Part shown: piece by piece, positions 1 through 5,978 of the stretch
Layout of the letters: every line of letters begins with the position of its first letter
Numbering within the stretch: the stretch's first letter is position 1
Assembly (NCBI GenBank): GCA_027349605.1
Contig: DAIEMM010000375.1
Coordinates: 1 to 7,197 of the forward strand
Direction of reading: 5' to 3'
Origin: Anaeromyxobacteraceae bacterium
GTDB lineage: Bacteria; Myxococcota; Myxococcia; Myxococcales; Anaeromyxobacteraceae
DNA length: 7,197 bases
Position numbers and translations under genes: made by a program
The notes under the pieces: generated by a model
What the model was told of the DNA's origin: nothing
The model's database searches: none
What the model saw: the letters and a program-made list of their open reading frames with translations, nothing else

Positions 1-123
1 GGCCCCTGGGGCGGTGGGTTCGGCGGCGGGGGTGGCTGGAGCGGCGGAGGAGGCGGCGGCTGGAGCGGCGGGGGCGGCGGCTTCAGCGGCGGCGGCGCCT
101 CGGGAAGCTGGGAGGAGCGAGAC
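1..123 (+). CDS. C-terminal tail of a TPM-domain (YgcG-type) protein, 5' end outside window
   Basis: Frame 1 encodes a low-complexity tail of glycine runs broken by Trp-Ser and Phe-Ser pairs, ending in ASGSW (residues 33-37 of the window). Such a tail ending in a GASGSW-like motif is typical of TPM/DUF477 proteins of the YgcG type, which usually carry a signal peptide, an extracytoplasmic TPM domain, a membrane helix and this tail. Only the tail is inside the window, so the assignment rests on the tail and on the second TPM gene beside it. Family members normally stop just after GSW. Here no stop follows: the frame reads E-E-R-D and runs straight into the ATG at 124. The gene may therefore be fused to the next one, or may have lost its stop codon. 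The other two frames give no natural-looking protein over this stretch. Confidence 0.6.
19..105 (+). repeat. Imperfect glycine-rich coding repeat
   Basis: Roughly 21-24 base units encode an aromatic residue, often followed by serine, and then three to six glycines. The aromatic positions are F7, W13, W21 and F28 of the window's frame 1. The repeat lies inside the TPM protein tail and explains the extreme G content there. Such repeats can slip in replication and are prone to assembly errors, which matters for the missing stop codon just downstream. Confidence 0.6.
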
Positions 124-759
124 ATGGCACTCGATCGCCACTTTCCCAAGCAGACCCAGGAGCGGATCGCCGCGGCGGTCCGCCGTGCAGAGTCGGCCAG
201 CACCGGCCAGGTCGTGCCCGTGGTGGTGGAGCGCTCCGAGCCCTACGAGGAAGCGCGCTGGATCGCCGCGGTGATCGGGGCGGCGCTGGCCACCGCGCTG
301 GTGGAGATGGGGTTGCGGGACCCCACCGTCAGCGAGGTGCTGGTCTTCCAGCTCCTCCTCGGCGTGGTGGGGTGGTTCACCGGACGTCTCGCCCCGGTCG
401 AGCGGCTGCTCGCGGGCCGGCGCCACCAGCGGGAGGCCGTGGCGGGCCGGGCGGAGCAGGCCTTCTTCGAGCACGGCCTGCACCAGACCCGGGAAGGCAC
501 CGGGGTGCTGATCTTCGCCTCGCTTCGGGAGCACCGGGCGGTGGTGATCGGCGACCGGGGGATCCACGCGCGGGTGGGCGACGCGGAGTGGCAGCGGGCG
601 GTGGACGCGCTCGTCGACGGCATGCGGCGCGGGTCGCCCGGCCAGGGCTTCGAGGCGGCCATCGACCTGGTCGGCGCGAGGCTGGCGGAGCACTTCCCGC
701 GCGGCGACGGCCGGCCGGTGGCGAACGAGCTCCCCGACGCCCTGAACCGGGACCGCTGA
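124..759 (+). CDS. TPM-domain membrane protein (211 aa)
   Basis: This looks like a TPM-domain protein in which the domain is split by two membrane helices. Residues 12-40 resemble the first half (AESASTGQVVPVVVERSEPY, the 'T-G-x-V-x-V-V-V' strand). Residues about 46-62 and 72-89 are hydrophobic and likely span the membrane as a hairpin. Residues about 105-192 give the second half, with TGVLIFASLREHRAVVIGDR and the downstream VDGMRRG...GFEAAIDLVG segment. TPM domains have been linked to photosystem repair phosphatase activity in plants and to membrane protein quality control in bacteria; the role here is unknown. The ATG at 124 is chosen because GGAGGAG (111-117) lies six bases upstream, an excellent ribosome binding site. 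The frame is also open upstream through the preceding glycine-rich tail, so a longer fusion product is possible. Paired TPM genes are commonly found together, which fits this context. Confidence 0.8.
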   Translation: MALDRHFPKQTQERIAAAVRRAESASTGQVVPVVVERSEPYEEARWIAAVIGAALATALVEMGLRDPTVSEVLVFQLLLGVVGWFTGRLAPVERLLAGRRHQREAVAGRAEQAFFEHGLHQTREGTGVLIFASLREHRAVVIGDRGIHARVGDAEWQRAVDALVDGMRRGSPGQGFEAAIDLVGARLAEHFPRGDGRPVANELPDALNRDR

Positions 760-760
760 G

Positions 761-777
761 CCGCCCCCCGGGGGCGG
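761..777 (+). terminator. GC hairpin after the TPM gene, possible terminator
   Basis: CCGCCCC (761-767) can pair with GGGGCGG (771-777) around a 3-base loop, starting one base after the TGA stop at 757-759. Only two T residues follow, so this is not a canonical intrinsic terminator. Its placement between a stop codon and the next promoter supports a role in ending or slowing upstream transcription. It directly abuts the -35 box of the next gene. Confidence 0.45.
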
Positions 778-807
778 TTGACAAGGTCATCCGCCCGAAC
801 GGATAAA
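778..807 (+). promoter_or_regulatory. Sigma70-like promoter of the XRE-cupin gene
   Basis: A perfect TTGACA -35 box (778-783) is followed after 18 bases by GATAAA (802-807), which matches TATAAT at four of six positions. GGATAA (801-806) would give 17-base spacing but a poorer match. The expected start point, six to seven bases past the -10 box, falls at about 813, the A of the ATG. That predicts a leaderless mRNA and agrees with the absence of a Shine-Dalgarno sequence before this gene. Confidence 0.65.
789..804 (+). promoter_or_regulatory. Inverted repeat overlapping the promoter, candidate operator
   Basis: ATCCG (789-793) and CGGAT (800-804) form a perfect 5-bp dyad around a 6-base spacer. 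It covers the promoter spacer and the start of the -10 box, about -24 to -9 relative to the inferred start. XRE-family repressors often bind short dyads at their own promoters, so autoregulation by the gene at 813 is a reasonable inference. Five-bp arms can occur by chance in DNA of this composition. Confidence 0.4.
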
Positions 808-812
808 CGGTC

Positions 813-1472
813 ATGCCTCCAAGGAACCCTCCCGCCTCCCGGCGCCCCCGGGCGCGCCCCCGCGGCGCGCGGGTCCCCGGCCACGAGCGGGCCCACCCCG
901 CCGCGGGCAACGACCTGACCCCGGTGCTGGGCGCGAACCTGCGCCGCCTCCGCAGCCGCCGCAACCTGTCGCTGGAGAAGCTGGCCAGGCTCTCGGGCGT
1001 CTCCCGCGCCATGCTCGGCCAGATCGAGCTGGGCCAGAGCGCACCCACGGTGAATGTCCTCTGGAAGATCGGCACCGCGCTGGAGGTGCCGTTCAGCGCC
1101 CTCATCACCAGCCGCCCCACCGCCTCGTTCCACGTGATGCGGGCCGACCAGGCCAAGCGGCTGGCCTCCTCCGACGGGACCTTCGTCTCCCGGGCCCTCT
1201 TCCCCTTCGACGAGCCGCGCCGCGTGGAGTTCTACGAGCTCCGGCTGGCGCCGGGCGGCGTCGAGCGGGCCGACGCCCACCCGCCCGGCACCGTGGAGAA
1301 CCTCGTGGTGAGCCGGGGCACCGTGGAGATCGAGACCGGCGGCGGCACCCACGCGCTCGGCCCCGGCGACGCGGTGGTGTTCGAGGCCGACGCACCCCAC
1401 GCCTACCGCAACGCCGGGGGCGTCGAGGCGATCATGTACCTCGTCATGACCTACGCCGACACGGTGGGGTAG
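813..1472 (+). CDS. XRE-family transcriptional regulator with C-terminal cupin sensor domain (219 aa)
   Basis: Residues about 41-97 form a Cro/C1-type helix-turn-helix: LGANLRRLRSRRNLSLEKLA leads into LSGVSRAMLGQIELGQ (the recognition-helix region) and then APTVNVLWKIGTALEVPF. Residues about 143-207 form a cupin_2 barrel. Motif 1 is AHPPGTVENLVVSRG (H156, E162, G169); motif 2 is PGDAVVFEADAPHAYRN (H196, N200). The usual HxH of motif 1 is reduced to a single histidine, so metal binding is uncertain. XRE-cupin proteins such as PuuR and SutR sense small metabolites, but the ligand here cannot be read from sequence. The first 40 residues are Arg/Pro-rich and probably disordered. The ATG at 813 fits the promoter just upstream; a GTG at 924 (residue 38) is the main alternative, lying just before the helix-turn-helix. 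The stop at 1470-1472 is three bases before the next gene, indicating one operon. Confidence 0.9.
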   Translation: MPPRNPPASRRPRARPRGARVPGHERAHPAAGNDLTPVLGANLRRLRSRRNLSLEKLARLSGVSRAMLGQIELGQSAPTVNVLWKIGTALEVPFSALITSRPTASFHVMRADQAKRLASSDGTFVSRALFPFDEPRRVEFYELRLAPGGVERADAHPPGTVENLVVSRGTVEIETGGGTHALGPGDAVVFEADAPHAYRNAGGVEAIMYLVMTYADTVG

Positions 1473-1475
1473 GGC

Positions 1476-2840
1476 ATGGGACGGCCGACGCACGAGCTGC
1501 TCGTGGAGCGGGGGGTGGTGTGCGCCGAGGCGGTGATGCGCGCCGAGGCCGTCGCCGAGCGCAGCGGCACCCGGCTCTGCAGCGAGCTGCTCGCCGCCGC
1601 GGAGGCCACCGAGGGGGCGCTGGTCGCGATCCTGGCCGAGCGGCACGGGTGGCCGGGGGTCGACCTCTCGCGCTCCGAGATCCTGGCCGATGCGCTCCGG
1701 CTCGTGCCGCCGCGGGTGGCGCTGGCCGACAACATCCTCCCGCTCTCCACGGAGGGTGGAAGGCTCCACCTGGCCGTGGCCGACCCCGACAGCGCCAACC
1801 GCGTGCTCTCCGAGGTCCGCTTCGTCACCGGGATGGAGATCTCCCCCTACCTGGCCGTCGCCGGGGCGCTCCGCAAGGCCATCGTCGACGCCTACGGCGG
1901 GATGGAGCGGGGCGCGCCCGCCTGGCGAGGCGCCCAGGCGGCGCCGGGGTGCGGCATCGCCTTCTCCACGCCGGTGGAGCTCTCCCTCCCCGACGGCGAC
2001 GAGGTCCTCGTGGTGGTCGACGAGCCGGCGCCGGCGCACGAGCTGCCCGCCCCTCCGGAGCCGTCCGACCTCTCCCACGAGGCGCGGCGGCTGCTCGTGG
2101 TCGACGACGAGCCCGAGATCCGCACCCTCCTGGACCGGGCCCTCTCCGCACGTGGATTCCAGGTGGAGACCGCCCCGGACGGGGAGGAGGCCCTGGCGCG
2201 AATCGCCGCCCACCGCCCGGCGCTGGTGCTGCTCGACGCGATGCTGCCGCGCATCCACGGCTTCGAGGTGGCCCGCCGGCTCCGCGCCGACGTGCGCACC
2301 CGGGGCGTGCCGGTGGTGATGATGACCGCGGTCTACCGCGGCTGGCGGTTCGCCCAGGACGCGCGCGACGCCTACGGCGCCGAGGACTACATCGAGAAGC
2401 CCTTCCGGCTCGACGACGTGGTCCAGCGCATCGAGTCGGTGCTCGAGGCCACCGCGAACCGGGGACCCGCGAAGCCCTCCGGGGGCGAGGTCATGCTGCG
2501 GCGGGGAAAGGAGCTGCTGCTCGCCGGTCGCCTGGAGGCGGCGGCGTCGGCCCTCCACGAGGCCATCGCGGCCGACCCCTTCTCCGCCGAGGCCCACCAC
2601 CAGCTGGCGAAGACCCTGCGGGCCCAGGGGGAGCACTTCCGGGCCATGACCTCCTTCGAGCGGGCGGTGGAGCTGCGGTCCGACTTCTTCCCGGCGCTCC
2701 GCAGCCTGGCGGCGCTCTACGCGGAGAAGGGCTTCCGCCGCAAGGCCGTCGAGACCCTGGAGCGGGCGCTCGCCGCCGCTCCGGACCCGGTGGCCCGCGA
2801 AGCGGTGCGGTCGGACCTGATCGACCTGCTCGAGGCCTGA
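1476..2840 (+). CDS. MshEN (GspE N-terminal)-receiver-TPR protein (454 aa)
   Basis: Three modules are visible. Residues 1-140 resemble the type II secretion ATPase N-terminal (MshEN) domain: ELLVERG, HGWPGVDLSRSEI, LVPPRVALADNILPL, then LHLAVADP. A linker (about 145-203) is rich in Pro, Ala and acidic residues. Residues 204-325 are a response-regulator receiver with acidic pocket D210/D211, phospho-acceptor D254 (VLLDAMLP), T284 (VMMTA) and K308 (EKPF), all conserved. Residues about 338-440 hold three TPR-like helical pairs (GKELLLAGRLEAAASALHEA and two more). There is no ATPase, DNA-binding or cyclase domain, so the output is probably protein-protein contact through the TPRs. MshEN domains can bind c-di-GMP, but here the conserved RLG starts of the two binding motifs read RPT (3-5) and RLC (33-35), so binding is doubtful. 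It lies three bases after the XRE-cupin gene, with only a weak G-rich ribosome site (1464-1469), suggesting translational coupling. Confidence 0.88.
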   Translation: MGRPTHELLVERGVVCAEAVMRAEAVAERSGTRLCSELLAAAEATEGALVAILAERHGWPGVDLSRSEILADALRLVPPRVALADNILPLSTEGGRLHLAVADPDSANRVLSEVRFVTGMEISPYLAVAGALRKAIVDAYGGMERGAPAWRGAQAAPGCGIAFSTPVELSLPDGDEVLVVVDEPAPAHELPAPPEPSDLSHEARRLLVVDDEPEIRTLLDRALSARGFQVETAPDGEEALARIAAHRPALVLLDAMLPRIHGFEVARRLRADVRTRGVPVVMMTAVYRGWRFAQDARDAYGAEDYIEKPFRLDDVVQRIESVLEATANRGPAKPSGGEVMLRRGKELLLAGRLEAAASALHEAIAADPFSAEAHHQLAKTLRAQGEHFRAMTSFERAVELRSDFFPALRSLAALYAEKGFRRKAVETLERALAAAPDPVAREAVRSDLIDLLEA

Positions 2841-2856
2841 GCAGGTCCCTGCCTCG
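2831..2856 (+). terminator. Weak stem-loop at the end of the MshEN-REC-TPR gene
   Basis: CGAGGC (2831-2836) can pair with GCCTCG (2851-2856) around a 14-base loop that spans the stop codon. GCAGG/CCTGC (2841-2845/2848-2852) is a competing small dyad. There is no T tract. Treat it as a possible transcript-end structure only. Confidence 0.25.
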
Positions 2857-2897
2857 CGACGCCGCACCCGTCCCAACCCGCCGCCCGTCCGCTGCCG

Positions 2898-2915
2898 CCG
2901 ATCCGGTCAGATCGG
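2898..2915 (+). promoter_or_regulatory. Inverted repeat in the amtB upstream region
   Basis: CCGATC (2898-2903) and GATCGG (2910-2915) form a perfect 6-bp dyad with a 6-base spacer, about 80 bases upstream of the sigma54-like element. The position would suit an enhancer or operator site. It does not obviously match the TGCACC-type NtrC consensus, so the binding protein is unknown. Confidence 0.3.
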
Positions 2916-2971
2916 AGGCGCGAGGTGCTCGCGCTCCGGGCAACCGGCCCCCCGCCCGGAGGACCTTCCCC

Positions 2972-2991
2972 GGATCGCGTGGGATCGCGCG
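2972..2991 (+). repeat. Two direct 10-base repeats upstream of amtB
   Basis: GGATCGCGTG (2972-2981) is followed immediately by GGATCGCGCG (2982-2991), nine of ten bases identical, so the units recur at about one helical turn. They sit just before the sigma54-like element. Helically phased direct repeats are a common arrangement for activator sites, but chance duplication is not excluded. Confidence 0.35.
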
Positions 2992-2994
2992 TCC

Positions 2995-3010
2995 CGGCAC
3001 GCCCGGTGAA
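2995..3010 (+). promoter_or_regulatory. Weak sigma54-like promoter element before amtB
   Basis: Compared with the -24/-12 consensus TGGCACG-N4-TTGCW, this stretch keeps GGCACG (2996-3001) with correct spacing to GTGAA (3006-3010). The highly conserved GC of the -12 box reads GA, which weakens the call. Ammonium transporter genes are often NtrC/sigma54-dependent, and that is the main reason to list it. A start point near 3020 would leave a leader of about 70 bases. No convincing sigma70 promoter is seen in 2841-3089. Confidence 0.3.
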
Positions 3011-3022
3011 AACGGTCCCCCT

Positions 3023-3038
3023 GTCGGGCGGTCGGGCG
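3023..3038 (+). repeat. Tandem 8-base repeat in the amtB leader region
   Basis: GTCGGGCG occurs twice back to back (3023-3030 and 3031-3038), about 50 bases before the amtB start. It would lie at or just after the inferred transcription start. No function can be assigned. Confidence 0.3.
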
Positions 3039-3089
3039 CGTGCTCGGTGCGCAGGCGAAGCGGTCAACTCCAACCACAGGGAGATCACG

Positions 3090-4538
3090 ATGGCAGTCGA
3101 ACCCACGATCAGCGAGCTCGCGAAGAACCTCGCCGACACGCAGACCGCGCTCAACATCGTCTGGACGATGGTGGCGGGATTCCTCGTCATGTTCATGCAG
3201 GCCGGCTTCGCGATGGTGGAGACCGGCCTCACCCGCGCCAAGAACGCCGCGCACACCATGGGGATGAACTTCCTCGTCTACGCCATCGGCATCATCGGCT
3301 TCTACTTCATCGGCTTCGGCCTGCAGATGGGAGGCGTCGGCTCCGCCTTCGGCGAGACCACGCTGACCAAGGAGTTCGTCGTCAACGTCTTCGGGAAGGA
3401 CTTCGGCCTCTTCGGCATGAGCGGGTTCGGGCTGCCGCTCGCCATGTTCACGCCGGCCGTGGCCGCGACCTTCCTCTTCCAGATGGTGTTCATGGACACC
3501 ACCTGCACCATCCCCACCGGCGCGGCGGCGGAGCGCTGGAAGATCTCGAGCTTCGTGCTCTTCAGCTTCGTCATCTCGACGATCATCTACCCGATCTACG
3601 CCAACTGGACGTGGGGAGGCGGCTGGCTCGCCGCGATGGGCACGAACTTCGGCCTCGGCCACGGCCACGTCGACTTCGCGGGGAGCTCGGTCGTCCACAT
3701 GACCGGTGGCGTGATGGCCCTCGTGCTCGCCAAGATGATCGGCCCGCGCATCGGCAAGTACGGGCCCGACGGGCGCGTCAACCCCATCGCCCCCCAGAGC
3801 ATCCCGCAGGTCATGATCGGCACGTTCATCCTGGCCTTCGGCTGGTTCGGGTTCAACGCCGGATCGACCCTCTCCGGGATGGACGGCCGGCTCGCCGTGG
3901 TGGCCACCAACACCATGCTCGCCAGCGCGACCGGCGCCTTCGCCGCCTACCTCTACGTCAAGATCAAGTACGGGAAGGCCGACCCGTCCTGGCTCGCGAA
4001 CGGCATGCTGGCCGGTCTCGTGGCCATCACCGCCCCGTGCGCCTTCGTCTCCTCCTGGGCCGCCATGCTCATCGGCGCCATCGCCGGCGTGCTCGTCATC
4101 CTGGCCGCCACCTTCATCGACACCGTGCTCAAGATCGACGACCCCGTCGGCGCCATCGCCGTCCACGGCGTGAACGGCGCGTTCGGCGTGCTCGCCACCG
4201 GCATCTTCGCGAACGGCGTCTACGGGCAGGGCCTGAACGGCATCCCGTACGGCGTCACCGGCCTGCTCTACGGAGACAGCGGGCAGTTCATCGCCTCCCT
4301 GATCGGCGTCGTCGCCAACGTCCTCTGGGTCGCACCGGTGGCCGCGCTGGCGTTCTTCGTCATCGGAAAGCTCGTCGGCAACCGCGTCGAGGCCGAGGAC
4401 GAGGTGAACGGGCTCGACCTCTCCGAGATGGGCGTCCACGGATACTCGGCCGATCCCGGGCCGGGCACGGGCGTCACGCCGCACGCGTACGGTGCGACGG
4501 CATCGACCGCGACGGTCGCCACCGTGGTGGGACGGTAG
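3090..4538 (+). CDS. amtB: Ammonium channel/transporter, Amt family (482 aa)
   Basis: An inner-membrane channel that conducts ammonium as NH3 plus proton, normally a trimer of 11-helix subunits. Conserved functional residues, by comparison with E. coli AmtB, are all present: pore phenylalanines F130, F134 and F255, recruitment-site W175 (WTWGGG) and S259 (GFNAGS), the aspartate D195 and first pore histidine H203 in DFAGSSVVHMTGG, and the second pore histidine H359 in AVHGVNG. There is no cleavable signal peptide; the N-terminus reads into TALNIVWTMVAGFLVMFMQA. The conserved cytoplasmic end GLDLSEMGVHGY (441-452), which contacts PII, is kept and followed by an extra tail of about 30 residues rich in Gly, Thr and Ala. 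The ATG at 3090 is chosen because GGGAG (3079-3083) lies six bases upstream and homology starts there; the frame stays open to about 2925, but that upstream stretch looks non-coding. No glnK gene is adjacent. It ends 20 bases before a strong stem-loop. Confidence 0.96.
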   Translation: MAVEPTISELAKNLADTQTALNIVWTMVAGFLVMFMQAGFAMVETGLTRAKNAAHTMGMNFLVYAIGIIGFYFIGFGLQMGGVGSAFGETTLTKEFVVNVFGKDFGLFGMSGFGLPLAMFTPAVAATFLFQMVFMDTTCTIPTGAAAERWKISSFVLFSFVISTIIYPIYANWTWGGGWLAAMGTNFGLGHGHVDFAGSSVVHMTGGVMALVLAKMIGPRIGKYGPDGRVNPIAPQSIPQVMIGTFILAFGWFGFNAGSTLSGMDGRLAVVATNTMLASATGAFAAYLYVKIKYGKADPSWLANGMLAGLVAITAPCAFVSSWAAMLIGAIAGVLVILAATFIDTVLKIDDPVGAIAVHGVNGAFGVLATGIFANGVYGQGLNGIPYGVTGLLYGDSGQFIASLIGVVANVLWVAPVAALAFFVIGKLVGNRVEAEDEVNGLDLSEMGVHGYSADPGPGTGVTPHAYGATASTATVATVVGR

Positions 4539-4558
4539 CGACTCCGTCGAGGACAGAG

Positions 4559-4590
4559 GGGCGCCGGCGGAACCGAGCCCGCCGGCGCCC
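4559..4590 (+). terminator. Strong stem-loop terminator after amtB
   Basis: GGGCGCCGGCGG (4559-4570) and CCGCCGGCGCCC (4579-4590) form a perfect 12-bp GC stem with an 8-base loop, 20 bases after the amtB stop and followed by TTCG. The T tract is short, as is usual in very GC-rich genomes. It separates amtB from the following ion-transport operon. The near-symmetric stem could also act on the opposite strand. Confidence 0.8.
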
Positions 4591-4660
4591 TTCGCCATGG
4601 TCGAGTCCCTTCCGGGGCGGAGGGCCCCTGCGTCCCCGCGGTGAACGCTCCCGCCCGGTG

Positions 4661-4666
4661 TAGGAT
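4661..4666 (+). promoter_or_regulatory. Possible -10 box for the MgtC-DUF4010 operon
   Basis: TAGGAT matches the -10 consensus at four of six positions and lies 15 bases before the GTG start. No good -35 box is found at 16-18 bases upstream, and the region 4591-4660 otherwise shows only small GC dyads such as GGGGC/GCCCC (4614-4628). The terminator upstream makes some promoter in this gap necessary. A start near 4673 would leave a very short leader and would remove or shorten the weak GGGA ribosome site at 4673-4676. Confidence 0.3.
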
Positions 4667-4681
4667 CGAGCCGGGACGCGC

Positions 4682-5968
4682 GTGGACCCCTACGAACCGC
4701 TGCTCTCGCTGGGACTGGCCGTCGTGGCCGGGCTGCTCGTCGGCCTGGAGCGCGAGCAGTCGGCGCCCACCCACAAGGCCTCCGAGTCGTTCCTGGGCGG
4801 CGCCCGCACCTACCCGCTGGTGGCGCTCACCGGTGCGCTCGCGACCCTCCTCGGCCGCCACTTCGGGGCCCCGGTGGTGGTGGTCGCCTTCGCCGCGGTG
4901 GTGGTGTTCCTCGTGGTCGCCTACGTCGACACGGTCCGACGCGGGTCGGATCGCGGCCTGACCTCCGAGGTGGCCTTCCTCATCACCTTCCTGCTCGGGG
5001 CCCTCTCGGTCGCCCACGACATCATCCCGCAGGGAGGACGGAGGGTATTCACCGTCCTCGGCGCGGCGGTGGGCGTGACCGCGCTCCTCTCCTCGAAGCC
5101 CCTCGTCCAGCCCCTCATGCGGCGCGTCTCCCGCGAGGACGTGGTCAGCGTCCTCAAGTTCCTGATCGTCGCGCTCCTGCTCGTGCCCTGGCTTCCCGAT
5201 CGGGATTTCGGCCCGCTGGGGTCGCTCAACCTCCGGACCATCGGCTGGATGATGCTGCTCGTCGCGGGCCTGAGCTTCGTGGGCTACGCCGCCACGCGGC
5301 TGCTCTGCCCGGCGCGTGGCCTCTCGGTGACCGGCTTCGTGGGAGGACTGGTCTCCTCCACCGCGGTCACCCTGGCGATGTCGTCGCGCTCGAAGGGAGA
5401 TCCTGCCATCGAGCGGCCAGCCGCCCTGGCCGTCGTCCTCGCCTCGTCGATCGTGTTCGTGCGCGTGCTCGTCGTGGTGGCCTTCGTGGACTTCCCGCTG
5501 GCCACGTCGCTCGCCGTCCCGATGCTGGCGATGGCCGCCGTGGGGCTCGGCGCCTGCGCCTTCCTCTACCGGCGCTCGGCCTCCCGGGGCACCGGCGAGC
5601 CGCTCCAGTTCAAGAACCCGGTGAGCCTCTCCTCGGCCTTCGAGTTCGCGCTCATCTTCGCCGCGGTGATGGCCGGGTCCAAGCTGGCGAGCCACTACCT
5701 GGGGTCGGCGGGCGTCTACGCGGCGGCGCTCGTCGCCGGCACCGCGGACATGGACGCCATCGCGCTCTCCATGGCCGAGCTGGCCGGGGAGCAGGTGCCG
5801 CTCGCGGTGGCGGCCACGGCGGTGGTGCTGGCCGGCTTCACCAACACGGTGGTGAAGGGCGTCATGGCCGTGGCGCTCGGCAGCTGGGGCTATGCCCGCA
5901 TCGTCGTGATCAGCTTCGCCGCCATCCTCGCCGCCGGGGGACTCTCGCTCCTGGCCGTATGGAGGTAG
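4682..5968 (+). CDS. MgtC/SapB-DUF4010 family membrane protein (428 aa)
   Basis: A polytopic inner-membrane protein with about 12 hydrophobic segments. The N-terminal part (about 8-145) is an MgtC/SapB-like domain: GLLVGLEREQSA (18-29), then GGARTYPLVALTGAL (39-53) and a loop EVAFLITFLLGAL. The C-terminal part (about 185-420) is DUF4010: VTGFVGGLVSSTAVTLAMS (216-234), NPVSLSSAFEFALIFA (312-327), GTADMDAIALSMAE (353-366) and FTNTVVKGVMA (386-396). Length and domain order match intact family members. MgtC proteins have been tied to growth in low magnesium and to control of membrane energetics; DUF4010 has no established biochemical role, so substrate and direction of transport are unknown. The GTG at 4682 is the start because homology begins there and a GGGA (4673-4676) lies five bases upstream. 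It is followed after 10 bases by an antiporter gene, so an ion-homeostasis operon is likely. Confidence 0.9.
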   Translation: MDPYEPLLSLGLAVVAGLLVGLEREQSAPTHKASESFLGGARTYPLVALTGALATLLGRHFGAPVVVVAFAAVVVFLVVAYVDTVRRGSDRGLTSEVAFLITFLLGALSVAHDIIPQGGRRVFTVLGAAVGVTALLSSKPLVQPLMRRVSREDVVSVLKFLIVALLLVPWLPDRDFGPLGSLNLRTIGWMMLLVAGLSFVGYAATRLLCPARGLSVTGFVGGLVSSTAVTLAMSSRSKGDPAIERPAALAVVLASSIVFVRVLVVVAFVDFPLATSLAVPMLAMAAVGLGACAFLYRRSASRGTGEPLQFKNPVSLSSAFEFALIFAAVMAGSKLASHYLGSAGVYAAALVAGTADMDAIALSMAELAGEQVPLAVAATAVVLAGFTNTVVKGVMAVALGSWGYARIVVISFAAILAAGGLSLLAVWR

Positions 5969-5978
5969 GCTCCGGGTC

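Noticed and set aside
19..105. Possible CRISPR or noncoding repeat array
   Set aside because: The units are short, contiguous and in frame, with no spacers. They encode the glycine-rich protein tail.
243..2876. Very long open frame on the minus strand (877 codons) across the TPM, XRE-cupin and MshEN-REC-TPR genes
   Set aside because: Its protein is low-complexity, rich in Arg, Gly, His and Pro, with no recognisable domain, and it lies antisense to three genes with clear domains. Such frames are common in GC-rich DNA because stop codons are rare.
2925..3089. Upstream extension of amtB by 55 codons
   Set aside because: The added residues look like translated intergenic DNA (Pro/Arg/Gly-rich). 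They contain no membrane helix or signal peptide, and a good ribosome site precedes the ATG at 3090.
1520..4663. Plus-strand frame of 1047 codons overlapping the MshEN-REC-TPR and amtB genes in another frame
   Set aside because: It is an Arg/Gly/Ala-rich shadow of two well-supported genes and crosses the intergenic region and terminator.
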